Source of the DNA: Epiperipatus broadwayi
Taxonomy: Eukaryota; Onychophora; Udeonychophora; Euonychophora; Peripatidae
Assembly (NCBI GenBank): GCA_028023455.1
Contig: JAQFVV010000042.1
Location: 6,345,922 to 6,409,921, forward strand
DNA length: 64,000 nt
Direction of reading: 5' to 3'
Shown here: one piece after another, positions 1 to 9,410 of the stretch
How the letters are laid out: every line of letters starts with the position of its first letter
Position numbering within the stretch: the stretch's first letter is position 1
Position numbers and translations under genes: made by a program
Notes under the pieces: generated by a model
Seen by the model: only the letters and a program-made list of their open reading frames with translations
Told to the model about the DNA's origin: nothing
Databases searched by the model: none

Positions 1-3000
1 TGCAAAAATATATATATATATTGGAATCGTAGCAGTAAAAATTGTAAATAAAAAGCGAATTAATGATTATTTATTGAAATACTCTACTCATAAAGATGTT
101 AACTTTAACACACCTCAGATATAAATCGAAACATTTCACTCTTATTCAAAATGTATGTCTTCATATAAAGTATATAATATGTATAATTTTAATATCACTA
201 CCGTAACATAACATTATCTTTTTTAATAAATATTTTTATAAATTAAAAAAAAAAAAGATTTCTAGTTTGCTTTGGACAAATTCTATACATAAATTGATTT
301 CAGAAATAGTAAAATATTTATTGTAAAAATTTCTAAAGAAAACAAAACTTGTAGATAAATAAAATACAACAAAAAAACAGTCTTTTTTTTTTTTTAAAGA
401 AAAGTATCAAAATAAGAAAAAGTTGGGAAGAAGTTATTATTGTTAATTTTCTTTTAGTAAAATAAAAATATTTTAAATTAAAACTGAAAAGTGATAGTAT
501 AATTTGTCAACAATAGATGCAAAAAACCGATAGTTAAGAACAAAAAAAAAGGCAAATGATTGTTGCAGAAGAACTTTATATGTATATATGATAGATCAAG
601 AGTTCACTGTTCATATATAATAATATTTTTATGTCATTTTATTTTTTTTTTTAAAACTATTCATGTGGGAAAATATTGAATTAGTAATATGATGGTAGAT
701 AAAATGATAATTCAAGGAATACCAGAACTGGGTAAATGCTATTTTTGTGATAATGGTTTCGGTACCAAACATATGGGAAATGATAGTAATGGGAATAATG
801 AAATGAGATTTCATTATATAACTTTTGTATCAATCAGAAAATAATTTTCAGTTTTGATATAACTATAATTGTTAATTTTGTCAAATACTATTTACTTTCA
901 AATCTTCAGAATAAGCCGTTAAGTATTAATTTAAAATACGTCCTATATTTCAATGTTATTCTTTAATAATTATTATCTGTACAGAAAATCTTGTGTAATT
1001 AATAAAAAAAATTTTTTTAAAAAAGTATCTCTTTTATACATAGTCACTATCTACAAATGAAATTTTATGAATTGGTAATCAATGAATTTGTTTTTTATAA
1101 AACAAACATAATATGAATATTTATAAAAACATGAATATAACTTATTTAGAAAACAATAACTGATACTGTTTACATTTAAATATATATTTCAAATTAATAA
1201 AAAAGCACATTTAAGAAAGCAATCAAACATTGTCAAGAAGTTCTGTTATAGCGTTATCCGCTATTTGATTTAAATACATATTTGTCGCAATTTTTATTAT
1301 TGAAGCTGTGCATATATGCATGATTCATTTTTCTTTTATTTCTAGACATCTAATGTTGCACACAAATTTCATTAAAACTTACACATATAATAGTGTGTGT
1401 GACTGTACAATGCTTTAACTTGGTAAAACAGTGCAAGTAAATCTAAAAGTGAAATATTTTAAAAGTTATATAAAATCTAAATAATTATATAATTGCATGT
1501 GTTTCAGTGGGTGAGAATGATAAGAACAATGGAAAAGTTTCAGTAAGGAAAATAATCCATTAAGTACTAGCAGTAATTGGTGCATTATTTAAATATTGAT
1601 AACAAATAGTTTCAGTCTGACACCTTTGGGGGAGTAAAAATAGTAATAATACTACCCAGGAGTGTTAACAGAATATCAAGTGCTGCAGGGTAGGAAATGC
1701 ATACAAAGAGCGGTGGAGAAATGAATACATTCACATAAAAGATAATTGAAATTAAAATAAGATAAAATATGCAAATGACCATTAACTTAAAATTCCTCAA
1801 ATAAATTAATATAGAAAGGGAAGGTAAAAATTCCCCAGCATTCTTTGATAAAATACCTTAAAAATACTGAGTGTGGTCTTTTGTTAGATCAGTCTAGTCT
1901 TGTGATTCTGATTCTTGCACTGTTCAAATTTAATCTAAAGCTCTCTTACGGATTACCATCCTGTAAGAATGTATGAGTAAGCCGGAATCGGCTTTTCCGT
2001 GTCTTCGGGGAGAAGGTAGCCTTGAGATGAAAGTTCCAGCAGCAGTGCTTGAGTTGTTTATCCTGTATGCCAAACCCAAGATTCATCCAATCATCATATG
2101 AGATCAATGATCACCTTCAATGGAATGAGACATATCAAGTTATCATGGATCCATATCATCATGTATACCTGCGTAAGCACCTCATCAATACTTCAGAAAT
2201 TACTGGTAATTGTTATACATATAACTATAAACAAAAGTTGCCTTAAAATGAAAAAAAAATGGAGGCACGTATTTCTTAATAAGTCACTAAATAATTTGCT
2301 GGCCTATTGTTATTTACTTGTAAGAAAAGAGATTGGACAATGGAAGTATTAAGTTTAGTAAAGATATAATTAAAGCCTTGCTTCTCTCTTCATGGAACTC
2401 CAAGGAATGTCTTGTGTAGAGTCAAGTTAAAGAGAAAACAAAAAAAAGAAGAAAAAATAATAATTTAGAGAAAACTTAGTGAAGGGTGACACACTAGTTA
2501 TTTAGCTATATTTTTATTTTGTATTAAGTTGGGTGTATTCACAAATGGTTTGTTTTTTTCCCATGAATAATGATGTCATAGTGTATAGTTATCTATGGAA
2601 CTAATGATTTTTGGGTTTTATGCTTTAATACTAAAAGTAATGCCGTAAATAGGCATCAAAGGGAGGGGTAGCATAATTACCCATTATTATAAGTTAGCAA
2701 GATCAATAAAATTAACATAATTTATCAACTATTTGATCGAAGATTATAGATTCTCTAGTTTAACGTTTCATTGAGAGATATGCTATCATCATAACTACAT
2801 GTTTATTAATCCATAAATCATTTAGATTATTTTGTCCATCTATAGTGAGACTGCATAGAGTATGTGCCTTCATTGGCATCCTCATTAGTCGCTCCTGTCA
2901 TATTAATTCATTGATATATACATTACGTGGTGCATTCAATGCATGCTATTAATAATATATATGCATGATGAGTTGTCTGTCGAAATAATTCCAGATGTAC

Positions 3001-4238
3001 CAAACTCATTAGTTTAGGTATAGCTTGATGATACGAGATTCCAGATAGTATAGCCTAGTAGTGCATATATATACATATCTTCCCTATAGAATTTGCTTTG
3101 GGTTCTATAGAAGTAGGATCATTCCTGTAGTCCGGATCTTCAGTCTCAGTGAATTCCAAATAGACATCGTGAAACCGATAATCGGTATTGTTATAGCCAA
3201 TGAACTGCGCATCATTAGATAGTTTCACTATTATTAGTATTATTCCCCACGTCTTATGTTGTGCCTATGACAGATGGCCATCACGCCAGTAACATGTATT
3301 TTCATGCTCAAACATCATAAGGTCACAAATATAATTTAAATAAGAAAAAATAACAAATGCTCCTTTACTTTGGGATGAGAATTGTCATAAATATTCCATG
3401 GATAAGAAAAATAAACACATTTTTGTTATATAGCTATCAGAATTATCATGAATGTTAAAGATTTCCAGGCCAGTAACCTGATACATAATGATGCCTTGTG
3501 TAAAATTTTATGCCGTACTGTTATAACTAATAATTTACCTATTATAAATAAATCTCGTTAACTATGAAAAAAAAATTATTATTTCCTTGTAATCTATTCT
3601 ATTATTGATCGGATCCTTAGAATTATTACTTATAAGTTACCTAATGTAGAGTCTTTACTTCTCCCTGAACTATGTTGAGTTATATAGGAATTAAAATTAT
3701 ATCCTTATCAAGGATGTTTACTGTGTAGGAGAGATCTCAGAGCAGAAGCGAAAGGGTTGGACTAGTGTTATGTAAGGGTAACAATACCAGACATACTAGT
3801 CAAGAACGCTGACTTGGTCTCTGGGTCTTGTTAACAGGTTATACATCTTTGACTGTTTTACTATCCCTATTATTCGCCTTTCTCAATTGTCTACTTCTTT
3901 GTTATTGATAATTTAATTTCCATAATTACCTTGGTCACACTTAATATATATATTTTCCAGTGATTTGATGAACATATTTTGATGTTGTGTGGGTTTTTTT
4001 AATGAATTTTGAATAATTCATATTTTCATTCTAAAAAAAAAAAATTAATTGATTAGCAACTTCTTGTCAACTTTTGTGTGTGGATGATGAATTGAAATAG
4101 TGCTGAGACAGCAGATGACTTCTATGTTGCAGTCTTTAAATAGAATAATAGAAATTGTATCAGTAAATAAATATTTTTTAAATAGTTTATGTATCCCTCT
4201 ATTTACTTTTGTGTGTAAAATTATATTGTTTATTACAG
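1..4238 (+). other. BTAF1 intron (left part, open at window edge)
   Basis: Non-coding sequence upstream of the first visible BTAF1 exon. The residues expected just before that exon (the family's helicase segment ending near LLKPQLPS) were searched for by eye on the + strand and not found, so I read this as intron. 1-1860 is plain AT-rich DNA with homopolymer runs. About 1860-3900 is visibly richer in GC, lacks the long A/T runs, and includes an interrupted minus-strand frame listed separately. This patch looks like an old insertion of unknown type. Confidence 0.6.
3055..3531 (-). pseudogene. Unidentified interrupted reading frame
   Basis: One minus-strand frame runs for about 158 codons with only three internal stops, ending at a TAG whose complement is at 3055-3057. 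Such openness is unusual in DNA this AT-rich. The most protein-like part (roughly 3345-3060) contains FEHENTCYWRDGHL, then after one stop NDAQFIGYNNTDYRFHD and an acidic stretch with LEFTETEDPDYRND. Composition (W, C, H, D and E together) looks like a real soluble protein rather than translated AT-rich noise. I do not recognise the family. It lies inside a BTAF1 intron on the opposite strand, in a GC-richer patch from about 1860 to 3900, so it is probably a fossil of a mobile element, a retrocopy or a viral insertion. A chance frame remains possible. Confidence 0.3.
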
Positions 4239-4316
4239 AGTTCATTTGCCAAGTATTACCTATTTGAGATTAGATGGAAGCATCCCTCTTAACTTCAGGC
4301 ATTCTATTGTTCATAG
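4239..4316 (+). CDS. BTAF1: BTAF1/Mot1 exon: Snf2 helicase C-lobe, YLRLDGS segment
   Basis: First visible coding exon of BTAF1 (TAF172, yeast Mot1), a nuclear Snf2-family ATPase that uses ATP to strip TATA-binding protein from DNA. After one base finishing a split codon it reads VHLPSITYLRLDGSIP and then RHSIVHR. YLRLDGS is the hallmark of the second RecA-like lobe (motif IV/IVa region). The acceptor is TATTACAG ending at 4238 and the donor is GTAA at 4317. The exon ends two bases into a codon (AG), which the next exon completes as arginine. The LNF before RHSIV replaces the PGQ I recall from vertebrates, a modest divergence. Identification rests on the four exons joining in frame and in order. 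Confidence 0.93.
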
Positions 4317-4389
4317 GTAAAATAAATTAATATTTTTGATATCTTTCTTTCTTTTTTTTATATTAACTAATGAGTAATATCTCTGGCAG

Positions 4390-4519
4390 ATTCAACAATG
4401 ATCCTTCAATTGATGTATTACTTTTGACCACCAGTATTGGAGGATTAGGGCTCAATTTAACTGGTGCTGATACTGTTATTTTTGTAGAACATGATTGGAA
4501 TCCAATGAAAGATTTACAG
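4390..4519 (+). CDS. BTAF1: BTAF1/Mot1 exon: helicase motif V
   Basis: Acceptor CTGGCAG ends at 4389. The first base completes AGA (Arg), then the frame reads [28 protein letters not shown], and [24 protein letters not shown] is Snf2 motif V, coupling ATP hydrolysis to DNA translocation. EHDWNP is the usual segment between motifs V and VI in Snf2 enzymes, and [14 protein letters not shown] is distinctive of the Mot1 subfamily. The exon ends on a complete codon (CAG) before donor GTTTG, so the following intron is phase 0. The intron before it is only 73 bp and the one after it 86 bp, in sharp contrast to the other introns of the window. Confidence 0.95.
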
Positions 4520-4605
4520 GTTTGCAGTTTAAATTATTTACAGTGAAATGGTTAAAATACATTTGATGTTAAAATTATAGCTATTTTATATATATATAAT
4601 AATAG

Positions 4606-4697
4606 GCAATGGACAGAGCTCATCGCATAGGACAGAAAAAAGTAGTAAACGTTTATAGACTTATTACTAGGGGAACATTAGAGGAAAAAATTATGGG
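4606..4697 (+). CDS. BTAF1: BTAF1/Mot1 exon: helicase motif VI (arginine finger)
   Basis: Acceptor AATAG ends at 4605. The exon reads [19 protein letters not shown] and continues [20 protein letters not shown] is Snf2 motif VI, whose arginines act as the arginine finger at the ATPase interface. The stretch [14 protein letters not shown] is the conserved brace region after it. The exon ends GG before donor GTAAGAG, and that codon is completed 12 kb downstream at 16734. Motif V and VI residues are intact, so nothing here suggests a pseudogene. Confidence 0.95.
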
Positions 4698-5559
4698 GTA
4701 AGAGGGTTTTTTTTTTTTAACTATGTATATGTTTTTTATCACACCTATTATGTTTATAATTTGCCATGTACAATGTTGTTATTGGTTTTTTTTAATTTTT
4801 TTTTTAAAACCAATATTTGATCCATTTCAATTTTTAAAAGCTTTGGTATCTTATGTGATCATTTCTATGGTGGAAGTAAAATTCAATAGTCAAATGACTT
4901 ACTTTCTATTAACCAAAGAAATTACGATATATACATTTTTTTTTTTATTATGACATGCAATTAAAACAAATTTAATACTAAGGATGATAGTAATGTAATT
5001 AATATGGAGCTTATCCTGAATGTGTATTTATTTTTTTAAGAAAATTAGTTTTTCGCTGTTCATACTGATATTCAATTTAACATTAGTGTTTGTCTTCCAC
5101 AGTGAACTAAAAAATATGTTTATCTCATCATCCTATTTCAAATCATGGTTTTTCTGATATGTTTCTCACCCTACCAGTAAGAGTTAATCTTTTTCGTGAT
5201 TCTAATCTCTTTTTGTTCTGCTTCCAATCATCTTCATTATATTTATTTTAATTTTTATAATCATATAGTAAAATATTAATAGGATAGAATCTGTTCTTCA
5301 TTATATTACTATCAACCCATATCTTTCTAAACTCTTTCACTAGTTTTTGTTCGATGTTAAATCAGGCAAGACATGTTGACTAAAAAAATTTTCTTTGAAT
5401 ATGCCATTTTAATATTTGTTTATTTCATTATATTTATATCATTGAATTTTAACAGACTTAAATTAATATAGTATTTATTTGTAAATATTTCATAGTTTTC
5501 ACATGGGTTTAATATAATTCACAAGTTTTTAATTAAAAAACATCAACACATGTTGAAAA

Positions 5560-8000
5560 ATAGTATATTCATGTCTATGATAAATAATATAAGTATCATT
5601 TTCAACCATTATAGACTGCAGGATGATGATCTATCCAAGTTTAATAATGATCTATAACTGCTCTTATCCACATTACACCAACAAACTTCCCTTGTTTTAC
5701 TCATCTCATGACCTTTTATAATCTCCATGGTTTAGTTTAAGACCAACTGTCTATCTCATTTTTTCTATCAATATGCCCAATCTAGTTCCATTATTTTCTT
5801 TTCCAAATGCATATATATATATATTTAATATTAAATTATTTCTATCAAAACACTGCATCCAAGTTTAATTCTATGATTAATTTCATTCATTATATTTCCA
5901 TCTGTATCAATAATCTGATCAAGATATTTGTAATTGTTTACTTCATGTAATTCACAACTGTAAATTTGTTTTTTGAGAAAATCTATTGGACATTACTTTA
6001 ATTTTTTTAGTACACCTGGTCTCATTTTATGCGGGAGATAGGTTCCGCAGAAAACCCGCATTAAAGAAAATCGCACAAAAATAGACTTAACTTACCTTGA
6101 AAAATGGGAGATAGGTTCTGTAAGTTTCAGAAATTGCATAAAAACAAAGCAACAAGGAAAAATTACTTAAAAATTTGCATTAAAAAAATAAAGAAACAAA
6201 GTATGACTAATAAAAAAATTCAAATATGTGGAAAAAAGTGATAAAAGACAAATTTTTTTTATTAACTACAGTATTTAATTTTACATTTTTTCATACATAT
6301 TTTAATCATTACCGCTATTTGACAATATGCGATTCATTTGTGAACTGATAAGAAATCAGATCATCACAAGAGGAAGTACAACTAGCGCCACTTTCGGTCT
6401 TGTGCTGTGTTAATGGTTTTCTGTCAATGATTAAACTTTGAGATGATTTTACTAATTGTTTATAAAGCTCGCGATATCCAGACCTATAACTATTTAGCTC
6501 TCGTTGGAATTTAAGAGCAGCAGCAAACTCAGATTTCAGCATTTTCTTATGTTTTTCTTTGTCTCACACATCAACGTAAAATCTATTAAATGATTAGTAA
6601 TTATCAGAAAATAATAAATTTGTCTTCATTTGATATTTTTATTTACTATTGAAATAAATTTTAAATGTTCACATTTTGTTTCTATATTAAAAAAATGAGA
6701 TCGCAATCAAAACAAAAAGATTATACATTAGCATTAGAAAGATTATTTTCAGTTTACAAAATCAACAAAATCTTCGTTATTTATTTTAAAAATCTAAAAG
6801 TATTTATTTCTGTTATATCTAACAAAATATGCTTTAAAAGTTTAAAATTTTTAATATTTATTACTCGTAAGTATAAATCTATTATTATTATTTACTCATA
6901 AGTATAAGTAGGTTATTTACATAGAAGCTAAGATTCTAAATACAGCTTCAGGCCATATTCACATTAGCTGCTAATATAATGTTATATTTTTGAGAAAAAA
7001 AGTATTTCAAGTCAAAATAAGTTGTTAATAATTTAAATTTCTTGATATCTAATAAATATAGTGAAATATGAACTTCTTTATCGCATAAAAGAAAACCCGC
7101 ATAAAGATATTAAGAAGAAACATGAATTGCATTAAAAAAATCCGCATAAAACAAGACCCAAGTGTATCTTCCTTTAATCATATTTTATTTCATTTAATAA
7201 CTCTTCCAACATTTCCTGAAGCTCTGAAACATTATTTGCAAAAATGACAGTCTGCAAAATCTAGATGACTCAAGTAATGTCCTTTTTTTTTTTTTACTCC
7301 TTTAGCTTTTCATTTTAATTCATAAAATAATTCTTGTAAAACTATGGTAAAATATTTTGGCGATAAGGAATCAGTCTTACTACACTCTTTTTAATATTCA
7401 TCTTCTTAATATGACTATATATAATTACTGCGGATGCATTTTGATAAATATTCTTCAAAATATAATAATATCTCATATATTTTGATCCAAAATTTATCTT
7501 TAAATGCTTCTAGGATTAAATGCCTTTTCATAATCTACAAACTCTACATTGGTCCTTTTTATACATTTTCTCAATACTTGGATCCAATTCACTATTCTTA
7601 AATCTAGTAGTTTGAATCCAGGGTTTCCTGTATGAAAGTTATAATTCTCTTATTAAAGATTTTATATAGAATAGGCCTGTATTTTTTAATATCTTCTTAA
7701 ATATGAATACTGCATTCTTACAATTATTTAGTACATCTTTATCATGTTTTTTGATACATAATTTTTGCCAACAAATTTTTAACACCAATTCCATTATTTT
7801 CTGGAGCTTTTAACTTCATATATTTAATTATACGTTATCTGGCCATTTAAAATGGGTGGCAATTCAGAAACTGTAGGAATTGCTTTTTTACTTGTTTTAT
7901 TATTAATTACTCTTTTTAGTAATAGTTTCATTTTTTCTTATTACTGAAACAACTTTTATTCTCTTCTATAGTTTTCCTTGTCAATTCACTTTTATATTTT
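5560..8000 (-). mobile_element. Degraded RTE-like LINE (reverse transcriptase), interrupted
   Basis: Minus-strand reading in several frames gives the order expected of a non-LTR reverse transcriptase. YRPI followed by LYKIFNKRII lies near 7690-7630, VDYEKAFN near 7538-7515, and LDFAD near 7262-7248 followed by sequence like ANNVSELQEML. Beyond the inserted element come YKYLDQIIDTDGN near 5937-5900 and NEINHRIKLG. These match the fingers/palm, the catalytic FADD box (here FADC, second aspartate lost) and the YLGxxI..DG region. Frameshifts and stops are frequent, so it is dead. The Tigger-like element at 6013-7164 sits between the FAD box and the YLDQ region. The second LINE at 52240-54700 has very similar text. 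Outer limits are approximate. Confidence 0.8.
6013..7164. mobile_element. Tigger/pogo-like nonautonomous DNA transposon, copy 1
   Basis: Imperfect terminal inverted repeats of about 23 bp: the left end starts CACCTGGTCTCATTTTATGC and the right end, complemented, starts CACTTGGGTCTTGTTTTATG. Both ends are flanked by TA (6011-6012 and 7165-7166), the target site of Tc1/mariner elements. The GC-containing terminal text (GTTCCGCAGAAAACCCGCAT, AAATCGCA) is like pogo/Tigger ends. A second copy lies at 49271-50319. The 75-codon minus-strand frame at 6315-6542 (FAAALKFQRELNSYR...) is only partly shared with copy 2 and is not recognisable as transposase. The element is inserted in the LINE listed above. 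Confidence 0.85.
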
Positions 8001-8076
8001 CTCAAATTATAACATTAATGGGCCATTACATTTTCTTTACTATTTTAACAAATAAACAATACACAGAGCACTCTTT

Positions 8077-8305
8077 AAAATTACGTTATTTTTAAAACTA
8101 ATTACTTTTTTTTGGTTTTGTAATAAATGTTCCTTTGTTTTAGCTTTTTTAAAAAAATAACCAATATTTTTTTCTTTTGGTAAGAAATTTAAAATTGCAT
8201 TATTTTTGAAAATAATTACTTTTTTTGGTTTTGTAATAAATGTACCTTTATTTTAGATTTTTTTAAAAATAACCAATATTTTTTTCTTTTGTAAGAAATG
8301 GTCCT
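8077..8305. repeat. Tandem duplication, unit about 114 bp
   Basis: Two adjacent copies begin at 8077 (AAAATTACGTTATTTTT) and 8191 (AAAATTGCATTATTTTT). Each continues with a T-rich stretch, GGTTTTGTAATAAATGT, a run around TTTTAG, and ATAACCAATATTTTTTTCTT. A weaker, shorter echo follows to about 8500 (AATAAATATTCCCTTATTTT). It is non-coding. Confidence 0.75.
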
Positions 8306-8561
8306 TTAGGTTAGGTTTTTTTTGGAAAGTAATGTAATATATTTGCAAAATGTTTGTTTGTTAACTTTTTTTTCACTAACGATTTGATTACTTCAAACAT
8401 AGTTTTATTTTTGGTTGATAAACATTCCCTCAATAACCTATTTATTTTTGTTGGGTAATAAATATTCCCTTATTTTAACTTTTTTTTTTTTGGGACCTGT
8501 AATTTAATATACTTGCAAAATTTTATGTTTATTAAATTTTTTAGGAATAACATTTATTTTA

Positions 8562-8809
8562 CTACTTCAAACAGAGTTTGATTTTTGGATAGCCGTCAAA
8601 CCAGGTACCGTTACGAATAGAACATCTTTGACGGCAATAACTCTTTCTGCATTCCATCTCATAGGTCCTACATTTCCTTAGAATCATCTTCCAACCACAA
8701 AGGTCTTCTCTGTTGGTAGATTTCGTTTCTCTTGCAGTAAGGTCACAGCGGATGCTTCTGTATTAGGCAATAAAGACAGCTTGAATGAATACTTTTCACA
8801 AGTAGCCAT
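8562..8809 (-). pseudogene. Merlin (IS1016/ISXO2-like) transposase, N-terminal fragment
   Basis: The minus strand starts with ATG at 8809-8807 (MATCEKYSFKL) and continues to TLLQEKRNLPTEKT. One frameshift then gives LCGWKMILRKC, MECRKSYCRQRC and SIRNGTWFDGYPK, ending at a TAG complementary to 8562-8564. Merlin and ISXO2 transposases open with a zinc-ribbon: C..C..M.L.., then W.C+...C+...SIR.G+WF, followed by the helix-turn-helix and DDE core. The C+K..C....SIRNGTWF spacing is the match. No catalytic core follows downstream, where the T-rich tandem repeats begin, so this is a truncated copy. It lies 600 bp left of the 2.2-kb inverted-repeat element and I see no evidence that they are one unit. 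Confidence 0.75.
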
Positions 8810-9410
8810 TTTTTGACCAATGCAAGTTCTCCAAGATACGAGACTTTAGATTCAGGTATGCCGAATCGCCACACTGCCTAATTTTAACACATTTACAGGG
8901 GAGTGGAGACATTGAGTACAGTATAACAATTTGGAGGACCTTATAGCAATTCATTTAAATTTGAAAATAATTACACCTGACCGCATATTGGTTCACTTTC
9001 CGTCATTTAAAATTATTCATACCCTATCATAAGTTAGCAGTATGTTAAGTGTCAGCATTCATGTAGAGGGTAAACAACACGTATCAGAGCTATCTGATAC
9101 TGTGCGAGTTGCAAAAGCAATTGATCGCAAAACACGCTGCAGGTCACCATTAGCCAAAAGACTCAATTGCTATCACTCAATTCCTAATAGCAATTGAGAA
9201 GTTGTGTCTGATAAACGGTATTTTCAAGTACTTTTAGTTAGCAACAATGCCATCAAGTGGGATGGATTGTCATATGTTATCAGTATCAATATGTTTAATG
9301 AGAAGAAACAATAGCACAATTTGTCTAATGAAGTTTGTTAAATCAAGTCTTGATAATATTTAAAATAGTTTACTTCTTGTAATATCCTTAATTATTTATA
9401 ATGCAATTTT

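Noticed and set aside
2049-2352. Frames of 65 and 84 codons on the + strand in the GC-richer patch
   Set aside because: Overlapping frames, no conserved motif, and no splice signals linking them to BTAF1.
6315-6542. 75-codon minus-strand frame inside the Tigger-like element as a transposase gene
   Set aside because: No DDE, helix-turn-helix or CENP-B-like text is recognisable and the frame is only partly present in the second copy.
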